A stretch of 64,000 bases of DNA from CALNZV01 sp942491115 (GTDB lineage Bacteria; Desulfobacterota; Desulfobacteria; Desulfobacterales; UBA5852). Positions 25,955 to 34,802 of the stretch are shown piece by piece (positions within the stretch are counted from its first letter, which is position 1; each line of letters starts with the position of its first letter). Where the stretch lies: contig CALNZV010000020.1 of assembly GCA_942491115.1 (NCBI GenBank), positions 496,001-560,000 of the forward strand. The letters are read 5' to 3'. The position numbers were made by a program, and so were the translations under genes. The notes under the pieces were generated by a model. It did no database searches. It was given only the letters and a program-made list of their open reading frames with translations, and was not told where the DNA came from.

Positions 25955-26800
25955 ATGAACGACCGCTCATTGCCGATGGATGGATCGCAGACCGTGAGGG
26001 ATTTGACGGGCGTCATCTTCGACATCAAAAAATTCGCCATTCACGACGGCCCCGGCATCCGAACCACCGTGTTTCTGAAGGGGTGCCCCATGACCTGCCA
26101 TTGGTGCCACAATCCGGAGGGGCAGCGGCCCGACCCTGAACCGGTTCCCTGCCCCGGCCCGGCCCCTGGACCGGAAATGGCTACGGAAACCGTCATCGGC
26201 CGCCGGGTGCGCGCCGGAGACGTTCTCGCCGAAATCGAAAAAGACCGCCTTTTCTACGATGAAAGCGGCGGAGGTGCCACCTTTTCAGGAGGCGAGCCTC
26301 TGATGCAGCCCGATTTCCTTGAAGCGCTTCTCGACGGCTGTCGATCCGCATCGATCCACACGGTGGTGGACACCACGGGCTGCGTCCCTGCCCGCGTCTT
26401 GATGAGGATTATGGGTAAAGTGGATTTGTTTCACTACGATATGAAACTGATGGACAGCCACATCCATCGGCGATTTACCGGTGTGCCGGTCGAGCCGGTT
26501 CTCGATAACCTCCAACGGCTGTCGGCTGCCGGCCGGCCTGTCGTCATCCGTTTTCCGTTGGTGCCGGGCGTCACCGACGACGACGACAACCTGACGGCCA
26601 TTTCCGACTGGCTCCGTTCACTGCCGACGCCGCCCGTCCGGCTCGATGTGCTTCCCTTCCACCATCTGCATGCCGGCAAATACGCCCGTCTGGGCCGACG
26701 GGACCCCATGGTCTGCACCGACGGGGCATCGGCCGAGGAGGCCAGATCCGCCGCCGATTTTTTCAGAACCGACGGTTTCACCGTTACCATTGGAGGATGA
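25955..26800 (+). CDS. Glycyl-radical enzyme activase (radical SAM), lacking the ferredoxin domain
   Basis: Installs the glycyl radical on the downstream enzyme by reductive cleavage of SAM. In the 281-residue product the radical-SAM triad is Cys44, Cys48 and Cys51 (GCPMTCHWC), and the SAM-binding GGE motif is ATFSGGEPL near 112. DGPGIRTTVFLKGC is the family entry block. Activases of hydroxyproline or glycerol dehydratases usually insert a two-cluster ferredoxin-like domain after the triad. Here that stretch is a short Pro-rich linker with only one cysteine, so a single [4Fe-4S] cluster is expected, as in PFL-activase. It overlaps the next gene by ATGA. Confidence 0.92.
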   Translation: MNDRSLPMDGSQTVRDLTGVIFDIKKFAIHDGPGIRTTVFLKGCPMTCHWCHNPEGQRPDPEPVPCPGPAPGPEMATETVIGRRVRAGDVLAEIEKDRLFYDESGGGATFSGGEPLMQPDFLEALLDGCRSASIHTVVDTTGCVPARVLMRIMGKVDLFHYDMKLMDSHIHRRFTGVPVEPVLDNLQRLSAAGRPVVIRFPLVPGVTDDDDNLTAISDWLRSLPTPPVRLDVLPFHHLHAGKYARLGRRDPMVCTDGASAEEARSAADFFRTDGFTVTIGG

Positions 26801-29169
26801 ACCCGATGACACCGAGAATCCAGCAGCTTCGACGGGCCAGTCTGGAGGCCCCTGCATCCATCTCCCGGGAGAGGGCACAGCTCGCCACGGGATTCATGAA
26901 AGGGGCCGAAGGGGCCGGCGACGCGATTCCCGTCATGCGGGCCAAACTCTTCAGGCACATCCTCGAGCACAAGTCCATCTGGATCGGCGACGGGGAACTC
27001 ATCGTGGGGGAAAGGGGTCCCATGCCGAAGGCGACACCCACCTACCCCGAGATCTGTCTCCACACCATCGACGACCTTGACACCCTCGCCTCCAGGGAGA
27101 AGGTGGCATTCGCCGTGGACGATGGGGTGAAGCAGGCCTATGAGGAAACGATCATTCCCTACTGGCAAGGGAAGACCATCCGGGAGAAGATTTTCTCCTC
27201 TGTGCCGAAAGCCTGGATCGACGCCTACGATGCCGGTGTATTCACCGAATTTCAAGAGCAGCGCTCACCCGGGCACACCGTGCTGGGCGACAAGATTTAC
27301 CGCCATGGATTCCTTTATATGATCCAAGAGATCAGGGCAACAGTGGCCGCCCTGGATTTCGTGAACGACCCGAGAGCCCTCGACCGCAGAGACGAACTTC
27401 AGGCCATGGAAATCGCCGCCGGGGGGCTCATCGCCTTTGCCGGTCGGTATGCCGATGCCCTGGCTGCGCGGGCTGCTGAAGAGACCGATGTCCAACGGGC
27501 TGACGAGTTGTCGACGATGGCCCTTATCTGCCGCAACGTACCCGCCCGGGCGCCCGAGACCTTCTGGGAAGCCCTTCAGTACTACTGGTTCGTCCACTTG
27601 GGGGTCATCACCGAGCTCAATCCCTGGGATGCCTTCAATCCCGGGCGGCTCGACCAGCACCTGTATCCGTTCTACCGGCGGGAGATCGACGCGGGAACCC
27701 TCGATCGTGAGAGCGCCAGGGAACTGCTACAGGCCTTCTGGATCAAGTTCAACAATCACCCCGCCCCGCCCAAGGTCGGGATTACGGCCAAGGAAAGCAA
27801 CACCTACGTGGACTTCGCCCTGATCAATATCGGCGGCGTCCGACCCGACGGCGCCGATGCCGTCAACGACTTGTCCTACCTGATGCTCGAGGTGGTTGAA
27901 GAGATGCGGCTGCTGCAGCCAAGCGCCATGGTGCAGTTGAGCAAAAAAAACCCGGATCGTTTCCTCAAGCGGGCCCTTTCCATCATCAAAACCGGTTTCG
28001 GTCAGCCGTCCCTGTTCAACACCGACGGCATTATCCAGCAGTTGACGGGCCAGGGGAAACGCATCGAGGATGCCCGCTGCGGCGGGGCCAGCGGTTGCGT
28101 CGAAAGCGGGGCCTTCGGCAAGGAATGCTATATTCTGACGGGGTATTTCAACCTGCCGAAGATCCTTGAACTCACCCTTCACAACGGCCTGGATCCCCGA
28201 ACCGGCCGGCAAATCGGCCCTGAAACCGGAGACCCACGCTCCTTCGACAGCTTCGCCGCCGTTATGGAGGCGTTTTCACGTCAGCTCCGCCATTTCATCG
28301 ACATCAAGATCCGGGGAAACAATATCATCGAGAGGATCAACGCGAAGTACATGCCGGTCCCCTTTCTCAGCCTGTTGATCGACGATTGTATATCCAGGGG
28401 CCTGGACTACAACGAGGGGGGCGCCCGGTACAACACATCCTATATCCAAGGGGTGGGGCTGGGCACCCTGACCGACAGCCTGTCCTCGATCCGCACCCAT
28501 GTATTCGAGCGGGGCGTGCTGACCATGGGGGAATTGCTGGCATTGCTGGAATCGGATTTCGACGGCAGTGAGGCACTGCGACGTCGTTTTCTCGAAAACA
28601 CGCCACGCTACGGCAATGATGACGACGGGGCCGACGACCTGCTATCCGAAATCTTCGAGCAGTTTCACGGAGCGGTGGACGGACGCCCCAACACCAAGGG
28701 GGGGCACCACCGGATCAATCTACTTCCCACGACTAGCCACGTCTATTTCGGCAGCCTCCTTGGCGCCACGCCCGACGGGCGGCAATCGGGCGCCCCTCTG
28801 TCGGAAGGCATCTCACCCGTGCAGGGCGCCGACCGCAGGGGGCCGACGGCGGTGTTGAAATCCGCCGCCAAAATCGATCACCTCCGCACCGGGGGGACGC
28901 TGTTGAACCAGAAGTTCACCCCGACGATTCTCGAGGACGATGCCGGCATCGACCGACTGGCAAGCTTGGTTCGAACCTATTTCCGGATGGATGGACATCA
29001 CATTCAGTTCAATGTGGTGGATGCCGACACCCTCAGGCGTGCCCAGTCGGAGCCCGAGAACTACCGCGATCTGATCGTCCGGGTGGCGGGCTATAGCGAC
29101 TATTTTGTCGATCTGACGCCCGAACTTCAGGAAGAAATCATCGGCAGAACTGCCCATTCGGTTATCTGA
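26797..29169 (+). CDS. hypD: Trans-4-hydroxy-L-proline dehydratase (glycyl-radical enzyme, HypD-like)
   Basis: Glycyl-radical enzyme of 790 residues, essentially the length of Clostridioides difficile HypD. The active-site cysteine is Cys434 in GCVE with Glu436, and the radical glycine is Gly765 in VRVAGYSD. Residues I recall as lining the HypD pocket are present at the same numbers: Phe152, Asp278 (WDAF), Ser334, Phe340, Tyr450 and Thr645. The enzyme would dehydrate trans-4-hydroxy-L-proline to 1-pyrroline-5-carboxylate. P5C reductase (proC) is not in this window. Alternatives are other members of the PFL2/glycerol dehydratase family, but the residue match favours HypD. The start overlaps the activase stop. 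Confidence 0.85.
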   Translation: MNPMTPRIQQLRRASLEAPASISRERAQLATGFMKGAEGAGDAIPVMRAKLFRHILEHKSIWIGDGELIVGERGPMPKATPTYPEICLHTIDDLDTLASREKVAFAVDDGVKQAYEETIIPYWQGKTIREKIFSSVPKAWIDAYDAGVFTEFQEQRSPGHTVLGDKIYRHGFLYMIQEIRATVAALDFVNDPRALDRRDELQAMEIAAGGLIAFAGRYADALAARAAEETDVQRADELSTMALICRNVPARAPETFWEALQYYWFVHLGVITELNPWDAFNPGRLDQHLYPFYRREIDAGTLDRESARELLQAFWIKFNNHPAPPKVGITAKESNTYVDFALINIGGVRPDGADAVNDLSYLMLEVVEEMRLLQPSAMVQLSKKNPDRFLKRALSIIKTGFGQPSLFNTDGIIQQLTGQGKRIEDARCGGASGCVESGAFGKECYILTGYFNLPKILELTLHNGLDPRTGRQIGPETGDPRSFDSFAAVMEAFSRQLRHFIDIKIRGNNIIERINAKYMPVPFLSLLIDDCISRGLDYNEGGARYNTSYIQGVGLGTLTDSLSSIRTHVFERGVLTMGELLALLESDFDGSEALRRRFLENTPRYGNDDDGADDLLSEIFEQFHGAVDGRPNTKGGHHRINLLPTTSHVYFGSLLGATPDGRQSGAPLSEGISPVQGADRRGPTAVLKSAAKIDHLRTGGTLLNQKFTPTILEDDAGIDRLASLVRTYFRMDGHHIQFNVVDADTLRRAQSEPENYRDLIVRVAGYSDYFVDLTPELQEEIIGRTAHSVI

Positions 29170-29209
29170 AGAGGCGCGGGGTTGGCCCGACGAACGCCCC
29201 AGGAATGGC

Positions 29210-30202
29210 TCATTGGGCGGCCCTCTTTCGGGATAAAACGGCCTCAAGGGTTTCCTCGAACACCCCTGCCATGGGCCCGCCTTGTTCCACGGCCATTCGG
29301 GCGGCAGTTAACGCCTCGTCGAGACGGTTCATGGACATGAGCACATGGGCCAGGTTGTTGCAGCCCGGGGCATAGGGGGGCACCTGACGGCACAGACGGT
29401 CGAATACCACGGCGGCATCGGCTTCGAGACCAGCGCCGTATAGGCTGTTGCCCAGGCCCATGCGGGCTTGAGGACTGTCAGGCCATCGATCTAAAGCCAA
29501 CCGATAGCCTGCCGACGCAGCTTCCCATTGCCCCGCCTGCTCCAGGGCCGCGACGGCCCGCAAAACGGCCGGGGGGTCTCCGGAGGCCGGCAGCCGGCCT
29601 GGCGGCAGAACCACCAGCCCCCAGAAATCCGCCAGTCCCCAGGTAAAACGAAACCGATCCAGGGATTGCGCCTCCGGGCGCTGCCGTCCGCTGTGCAGCC
29701 AGATCCGTCCGGCTTCCGGATCGATACCCACCACCACCGAATAGTGCCAGGCGGAAACCAGCCCCCCCCCACGATCCTCCAATACGATCACCGGATGTCC
29801 TCCCTCGAGCTCGCCATAGAGCGCGTCCATCCCGGAAATGGGATAGGCGAGCCTCCCGTATCGGCGGGCGGCGCCCGTCATGTCGGACTGAAAGGACCCT
29901 TTGCGTCCCGGTGTATACACCAATGGAACCAGCAGATCCGGGGAGATGGCCCGTCCCCCCCATGCCATCACCATGGCCAGGGCGGCCGGCCCACACTGGT
30001 AACGATCCTGCACGATGACCGGCACCCCTTCAATCCATAGGGCCGGCCGTCCCTCCAGGATCGGGGGCTGACGCCACCCGGTACAGCCTGCCAATAGAAT
30101 GACGAAGAGAAGGAAAGAGCGGCGGCTCCAACATCGCCTGCGTTTCGAAATCAGTCCTGGTGAGGTATTCGGATGCCGGGTCTCGACAAGATCTGGAACC
30201 AT
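29210..30202 (-). CDS. PA2778-type lipoprotein: C39-like cysteine peptidase with TPR tail
   Basis: About 330 residues. The signal ends in the lipobox LLAGC (Cys40). The peptidase-C39-like domain follows with catalytic Cys70 in DRYQCGPAALAM and a His in SAWHYSVVVG. The C-terminal 100 residues form TPR-like repeats (EQAGQWEAASAGYRLAL, then ALTAARMAVEQGG). The start is uncertain because no good ribosome site is seen; ATG 30202 is the nearest giving a sensible signal. It is paired with the PA2779-type gene upstream, as in Pseudomonas and many other genomes; substrate unknown. Confidence 0.8.
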   Translation of the reverse strand: MVPDLVETRHPNTSPGLISKRRRCWSRRSFLLFVILLAGCTGWRQPPILEGRPALWIEGVPVIVQDRYQCGPAALAMVMAWGGRAISPDLLVPLVYTPGRKGSFQSDMTGAARRYGRLAYPISGMDALYGELEGGHPVIVLEDRGGGLVSAWHYSVVVGIDPEAGRIWLHSGRQRPEAQSLDRFRFTWGLADFWGLVVLPPGRLPASGDPPAVLRAVAALEQAGQWEAASAGYRLALDRWPDSPQARMGLGNSLYGAGLEADAAVVFDRLCRQVPPYAPGCNNLAHVLMSMNRLDEALTAARMAVEQGGPMAGVFEETLEAVLSRKRAAQ

Positions 30203-30297
30203 CCGAAAGCAGACAGGCGTCGTGGAGGGGGCCATCTGGGGAACCTTCCCAGCCCCCCCGGTCATGATCCCGAAGGGGTCTGGAGAATGGGTAGGGA

Positions 30298-30708
30298 TTA
30301 GATTCGTTTCACGAAGGGAAAGATCTCGGTATAGCCAAGAATATCCGTGACCAAGAGCACCAGAAAAACAATGAGCGACGCGCCGACGATGATCCCGAGA
30401 GTACCCCCGCCAGCGGGCATCTGATCGATCCGACGGTTGATCTCCCGAACCTCGGTATCCGTTAGCGCGGCGACCCTCGCCCCGGCCTCGTCCGGGGAAA
30501 TCCCTTGGGAGGAGAGAATATTCCGAACATCTTCCCGGTTCAAAAAGTCCTGGATCCTGCCACGCTCTGGGGCCTGAAGATCGCTTTCGAGGCAGCTGTC
30601 GGTGCCGATCATACGGGCATGGGCCACCGGTGCGGCCACCTGGGTGGCGCATACGGCGGCAACTAGAAAAATGGCTATCGCTTTGGTGAGGGCCTTGATG
30701 GATGGCAT
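30298..30708 (-). CDS. PA2779-type membrane protein
   Basis: A 136-residue protein with a signal-like N-terminus (IAIFLVAAVCATQVAAPVAHA) and a C-terminal membrane helix (LGIIVGASLIVFLVLLVTDILG). The middle has the conserved family stretch LNREDVRNILSSQGISPDEA and a VREINRRIDQMPAGGG linker. The ATG at 30708 has AGGAG seven bases upstream. Always found next to PA2778-type peptidases, to my knowledge; the role of the pair is not established. Confidence 0.85.
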   Translation of the reverse strand: MPSIKALTKAIAIFLVAAVCATQVAAPVAHARMIGTDSCLESDLQAPERGRIQDFLNREDVRNILSSQGISPDEAGARVAALTDTEVREINRRIDQMPAGGGTLGIIVGASLIVFLVLLVTDILGYTEIFPFVKRI

Positions 30709-30832
30709 AGGCAGTCTCCTCTGGTTGGGGTGAGGGCAATGACGCCTTTGGCGCCAAAAAGTGGCCATACAGGGCCTCGATACCGGCGACGGGGTCGGAA
30801 ACAGCACTGGATGGTCCGGCCCATGCACCGCG

Positions 30833-31162
30833 TCAATCAATGGGTTTCCGAGAACGAACGGCATCTGAAACCCAGTCGAGGAAATCAGGATTCCCTCCCT
30901 CGATAGGGAGAGCGACGATGCAGGGGCAATCGTAGCTGTGGAGCCGTTTGACCGCGGCAACAAGATCCGGCAGGCGCTCCGTCGTCGTTTTGGCGATAAG
31001 CACCGCCTCCTGATCCTCCTGGAGTTCGCCATCCCAGACATAGAGACTTTCCATGCCGTCGATCAAATTCACACAGGCGGCAAGGTTTTCTGTAACCAGA
31101 AACCGTCCGATACGCCTGGCCTCATCCAAGGTGCCGGCCGTCATGTAAACCCACTGGATCAT
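30833..31162 (-). CDS. cutA: CutA1 divalent-cation tolerance protein
   Basis: A 109-residue cytoplasmic trimer-forming protein of the PII-like fold. Family features are EARRIGRFLVTENLAACVNL, the YVWDGELQEDQEAVLIAKT strand pair and LHSYDCPCIVALPIEGG. CutA1 binds copper and other divalent ions, but its physiological role is unclear. Upstream lie the two PA2778/2779-type genes in the same direction, about 120 bp beyond its stop. Confidence 0.92.
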   Translation of the reverse strand: MIQWVYMTAGTLDEARRIGRFLVTENLAACVNLIDGMESLYVWDGELQEDQEAVLIAKTTTERLPDLVAAVKRLHSYDCPCIVALPIEGGNPDFLDWVSDAVRSRKPID

Positions 31163-31266
31163 TGGGGTGTCTCCTGTCTCGATGTTCAGGGCTGCTAAAG
31201 ACTCGGCAGCGGGCCTGCCATCGGCGATCCCCGTATCCTAGTCGGCTGGCTGAACCATTCTCCGGC

Positions 31267-31455
31267 TCAGCCGGAGCGACCGTCGTCACAGGGAGCGTCC
31301 TCTGAGTCGTACCGGGAGTGCTCCGCCCCCGACGCCTGGCAGACCGGAAGCGGCTCCGTTATGCGCATCTGCCGCCCACAGCATTCGGGCGGGCCGTTCG
31401 CTCCCGGGGCTGAGTCCACCGTTTTCTCACAATGGTCGCATTGGTAGTGGTTCAT
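31267..31455 (-). CDS. Small Cys-rich zinc-ribbon-like protein
   Basis: A 62-residue protein with YQCDHCEKTVDS, then PECCGRQMR and two further cysteines near the C-terminus. The first two pairs match a rubredoxin/zinc-ribbon knuckle arrangement. The ATG at 31455 has GGAGG five bases upstream; an in-frame ATG four codons earlier lacks a site. A well-spaced promoter precedes it. Function unknown. Confidence 0.68.
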   Translation of the reverse strand: MNHYQCDHCEKTVDSAPGANGPPECCGRQMRITEPLPVCQASGAEHSRYDSEDAPCDDGRSG

Positions 31456-31507
31456 CGAATCCTCCATTGCATCACCGATGCGGGGAAAAGCACCGTAACT
31501 GGTAGTG

Positions 31508-31536
31508 ATAGTAACGAAAACCCTTCTGATTGTAAA
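31508..31536 (-). promoter_or_regulatory. Candidate sigma-70 promoter for the zinc-ribbon gene
   Basis: TTTACA and TACTAT are separated by 17 bases on the minus strand, about 55 bp before the start codon at 31455. Matches are 5/6 and 4/6. Confidence 0.5.
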
Positions 31537-31926
31537 GCATATAGGAGCGGCCGACCCGCCGATGTGAGACCGCGGTCGCCTGACCGTTCCCATAGGGCGG
31601 GCGCGGATTCCGACGGTTATGAGGCCCCTCCCGATGGGCTCGAAGGGACCCCGACGTCGTCCGATGCCGACATCAGTGAGCGCCGGCCTTGCATTTCCAT
31701 CTTGTTCGAAGCGGCCATTTTGGCGTATGGGAAAGGGACGGGAACGATCCTTCCGACGTCAGCAGGCGGCTGGGCCCCGGGTCGGGGTGGCCGTGGAAAA
31801 GAACGCGAACCGTCTCCGGGGAAAATCGAGGGTCGGGGCTCCATTTGCCATCAAGAGCCCAGCTGCCGGACAAGGCACGGGTCAAAACGATTCTGCCCAC
31901 AGCAGGCAACAGAAAGGGGGACACCA
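31537..31926. other. Intergenic region without a supported gene
   Basis: About 390 bp of GC-rich sequence between the zinc-ribbon gene and phaJ. Open frames on both strands lack ribosome sites and motifs. The only feature noted is CTGC-N5-GCAG at 31893-31905, about 20 bp before the phaJ start, which loosely resembles the PhaR-type half-sites discussed for the phasin promoter. Confidence 0.4.
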
Positions 31927-32358
31927 GTGATCACCGGTAAACCGTTGGACCGTCTTCAGGTGGGCGAACAGGCGGAGTTGGCCAAAACCATCAGTGAAAC
32001 CGATATCTACCTCTTTGCGGGGATTACGGGGGATTTCAACCCGGCCCACATCAATGAAGCCTATGCCGCGAAAACCGCCTTCAAATCCCGTATCGCCCAC
32101 GGCCTGCTGCCCGCAGGGTTGATATCCGCCGTTCTCGCCAATCAACTGCCGGGACCCGGCACCGTATACATCGCACAGGAACTTCGATTTCTGGCACCGG
32201 TGTATGTGGGTGACACGATCACCGCCCGGGTGGAGGTCATCGATATCGATCGGGGGAAAAAACGGGTACGCTTGAAAACCAGCTGCCACAATCAGAGCGG
32301 CACCACCGTCATCGACGGCGAGGCCACGGTCAGCCCCCCCCGCCCCGTCAGGGAGTAG
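31927..32358 (+). CDS. phaJ: MaoC-like (R)-specific enoyl-CoA hydratase (PhaJ type)
   Basis: Hydrates trans-2-enoyl-CoA to (R)-3-hydroxyacyl-CoA, linking beta-oxidation to PHA synthesis. The 143-residue hot-dog protein has the catalytic Asp/His block FAGITGDFNPAHINEAYA (Asp and His five apart) and SRIAHGLLPAGL. It starts at a GTG with AAAGGGGG upstream. It converges on the PHA synthase operon with an 11-bp overlap of 3' ends, and the neighbouring phaC supports the PHA assignment. Confidence 0.87.
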   Translation: MITGKPLDRLQVGEQAELAKTISETDIYLFAGITGDFNPAHINEAYAAKTAFKSRIAHGLLPAGLISAVLANQLPGPGTVYIAQELRFLAPVYVGDTITARVEVIDIDRGKKRVRLKTSCHNQSGTTVIDGEATVSPPRPVRE

Positions 32359-32902
32359 GTTCCGACGGTTCCGGGTCGTCCCCATCGCCGGCGTCGCTCT
32401 GCCCGGTATCCGCCGAGGCCGGTGTTCGATCCTCGAGGTATTCACCGAAGGCCCGGACCAGATCGCCAAATTGGCGGGTCTGATTTTCGGTCAGCTCTTT
32501 CAGGGCTTCCATGGTCGTCGACTGAACATCGCCCTCACCGGTAACCACACCGCTCAGGTAACGAATCATCCGCGCCTGCTCCTCATTTTCTTTTCGGAGC
32601 GCATCCCGCTCCTCCTCAAGGCGGCGGTAGTCGTTGAGGGGAACGGCCCCCACCATCTGGAGCCAGCCCTCATAGGCTGCCTGGAAATCCGTCATGCCCG
32701 GTGGCAGGGGATCGGCCTCCGCGCTGCGCTGCCCCTCATTGCCCGGTGTCAACCGATAGGTTTGTCGAAACATTTCGGCCAGCCCGTCAGCGCTCGCCAC
32801 ACCGCCTCTGAACCACTTCGTCATCTCATCGATCTGGGTCTGGCCCCGTGCCGCATTGATAAACAGATTTCCGATGAACTCCAAAAATCTCGGATCCATC
32901 AT
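32348..32902 (-). CDS. PhaE-like PHA synthase partner (putative)
   Basis: A 184-residue hydrophilic protein. A predicted coiled coil (LNDYRRLEEERDALRKENEEQ begins near residue 88; heptads through about 125) is followed by a helical stretch and an acidic, disordered C-terminus. PhaE subunits of class III synthases have this general build, but I see no conserved PhaE signature, so the call rests on context. Its ATG overlaps the phaC stop (ATGA), implying stoichiometric coupled translation with the synthase. Confidence 0.6.
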   Translation of the reverse strand: MMDPRFLEFIGNLFINAARGQTQIDEMTKWFRGGVASADGLAEMFRQTYRLTPGNEGQRSAEADPLPPGMTDFQAAYEGWLQMVGAVPLNDYRRLEEERDALRKENEEQARMIRYLSGVVTGEGDVQSTTMEALKELTENQTRQFGDLVRAFGEYLEDRTPASADTGQSDAGDGDDPEPSEPTP

Positions 32903-34482
32903 TGGTCCCTCCCGGCTGTTTCGGCATCCAGCCGAAGCTGGAATTCAACAGGTCCGGCACAGCCGGTATTGGTGCAGACGTAGGCTCCGTCTCCGGCTTC
33001 CGGATCAAGGTTTGATGTGGCTATGGCAACGTGTCCCCGGGGATAGGAGGACAGTTCGACGTCGATGAAGTCCATCGGCGCCAGCGCCGCCGCCGGATCC
33101 ACGAGATTGTCCTTCTCCGCATAGCAGATCAGGTAGGGTATCTTTCGATCCCTGATGCGCTTGAAATTGAGCTGACGGCCAAACAATCGCACCGGCAAGG
33201 TGCCGTCATCGGAAACCGGTCGCCGGTAAGATTCAAAACTCAAGCGGGTGACCGCTTCCGGAAGGTCCACCTGGTCATAGAGCAGCCAGTGGTTGATGGC
33301 CAGGGAGGATTTGCTGAACCCTTTCTCCGGGGGGTCGAACCGGTCCATCATCTCGAGATCGCGGTAAAAGGCGGTTACCGGCCCTTCGAGTTCGATGCTT
33401 TTCAACTTGTAGACCCAGCTCATGATCCCCCCGTCCACCACCCGGTTGCCGTTCGGCAGCACTTTGACGGCATAGCCGAGATCTCGAAACCCCTCGGGTA
33501 GCAGGCGAATGAATGCCGCCAAATCCTTGCTTCGGGACCCGTCCATCGGGGACACGCAGGTCATCAGGGCATCGGCAAGTCCGTCGAGTTCCCCTGACAG
33601 AAGCGTCAGCATGGCCAGAAAGCCCCCCTGACAATAGCCGCAGAGGGTAGCGGGCCGACCGTGGGTTTTCAGGATGGCTTCACAAAAAAACCGCGTATCC
33701 GACGCATCTTCCTCTCCGGTCATGGTCTGGACCGCCGGATGCTCGGAGATGGGTTTGATGATACGAATGAATGTCGGAAACCCCTGATTGGCAAAGGCAT
33801 GAACGAAACTGCGGTTTTCAGCGGGTAAAAACGCCATGATGTTGGGGCCGAGGACCGACGGGGGAATGATCAGAATGGGTTTGGTGTCATTTCGGACTTC
33901 GACGCCCTGCCTGTTGGGGAGGACCTGTAAGAGACGGAATCGGTCGGTTTCTGCGATGAGTCGGTAGCCGTCGTCGTCGAAGTGAAAGCCGAATTCCTCC
34001 TTGATATCATGGATGGCCTTGGGGAAACGTCGCGAAACCGCATCCATGAGCGCATACTGCCGCTGACTCAGCTGAAGCAGCTTCTCGAGGCCGCTTCCGT
34101 TGCCGACATCCAGACAGCCGGCCCATGCATCCATCCACTGGGGCCAGCGCCTCCCATGAAAGGTAGCAACGGCGTCCATGCTGCCGTTCAGGCAGCGGGC
34201 GGCCAGTTCGGCATTGACTGACAACAGCGACAGATAATCTTGCAGAGAGTCCCACCGGGGACTCTCAATCCATTTTCGCTGTTCTCGCCGGACGAAGATG
34301 GCCGCAGCGTTCATCAGCGGCTCTAAAAAACCGGATGAATAGCCGGCCATCCCCTCCCAGTAGCGGGTAGCTGTCTGCCATTGCGAGGAGAAGAGGCGCA
34401 ACCACAGTTCCCCTGTCGGGGTCAGAAGATCCAATGGGGTCGGGGCAGCAAAGGGATCGGTTCGAAGTGGGGTCCCCGCCAT
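32899..34482 (-). CDS. phaC: Poly(3-hydroxyalkanoate) synthase / PhaC-like alpha/beta hydrolase
   Basis: Polymerises (R)-3-hydroxyacyl-CoA. The 527-residue protein has the lipase-like box GYCQGG (282-287) with Cys284 as nucleophile, the hallmark of PHA synthases. YAEKDNLVDP holds the catalytic Asp and YPRGHVAIA the His. The N-terminal 170 residues are helical, as in class I enzymes. The ATG at 34482 follows GAGGAGAGGAG. It lies in a phasin1-phasin2-phaC-phaE-like operon. Its class is ambiguous: length suggests class I, while the coupled coiled-coil partner suggests class III. Confidence 0.85.
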   Translation of the reverse strand: MAGTPLRTDPFAAPTPLDLLTPTGELWLRLFSSQWQTATRYWEGMAGYSSGFLEPLMNAAAIFVRREQRKWIESPRWDSLQDYLSLLSVNAELAARCLNGSMDAVATFHGRRWPQWMDAWAGCLDVGNGSGLEKLLQLSQRQYALMDAVSRRFPKAIHDIKEEFGFHFDDDGYRLIAETDRFRLLQVLPNRQGVEVRNDTKPILIIPPSVLGPNIMAFLPAENRSFVHAFANQGFPTFIRIIKPISEHPAVQTMTGEEDASDTRFFCEAILKTHGRPATLCGYCQGGFLAMLTLLSGELDGLADALMTCVSPMDGSRSKDLAAFIRLLPEGFRDLGYAVKVLPNGNRVVDGGIMSWVYKLKSIELEGPVTAFYRDLEMMDRFDPPEKGFSKSSLAINHWLLYDQVDLPEAVTRLSFESYRRPVSDDGTLPVRLFGRQLNFKRIRDRKIPYLICYAEKDNLVDPAAALAPMDFIDVELSSYPRGHVAIATSNLDPEAGDGAYVCTNTGCAGPVEFQLRLDAETAGRDQ

Positions 34483-34522
34483 GACGGCTCCTCTCCTCGG
34501 CAACAGCGTCGAGTGGCAGAGA

Positions 34523-34783
34523 TTATTCCCAGGCCTTGATTGCTGCGGCATATCGATCGGACGATTCCAGCATTGTCTTGTGGAGAAAGTCCGAGTTTTG
34601 CTTCATGTTGCCGGCCCATTGCTGGATGATCGATTTCCCGGTATCCGGCAGATAGGGAAGAGTCTCAATGCCGATCCGAATGGCCGTCTGGGCATGGTCC
34701 TGAAGCGCCGCCATGGTTTTAACGGAGCTGCGAACCATTTCCCTGTTGTAAGCGCCCACGCGCGTCATCTGGTTTTTGATCAT
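34523..34783 (-). CDS. Small phasin-like PHA granule protein
   Basis: An 86-residue helical protein starting MIKNQMTR, after a ribosome site (AGAGGTGG). It has amphipathic helices such as VRSSVKTMAALQDHAQTAI and repeated aromatic/hydrophobic positions, typical of short phasins. It is the second gene of the PHA operon, between a longer phasin and phaC. A dyad core shared with the operon promoter lies in the gap before it. Confidence 0.72.
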   Translation of the reverse strand: MIKNQMTRVGAYNREMVRSSVKTMAALQDHAQTAIRIGIETLPYLPDTGKSIIQQWAGNMKQNSDFLHKTMLESSDRYAAAIKAWE

Positions 34784-34802
34784 TGGATCCACCTCTGTTA
34801 TT

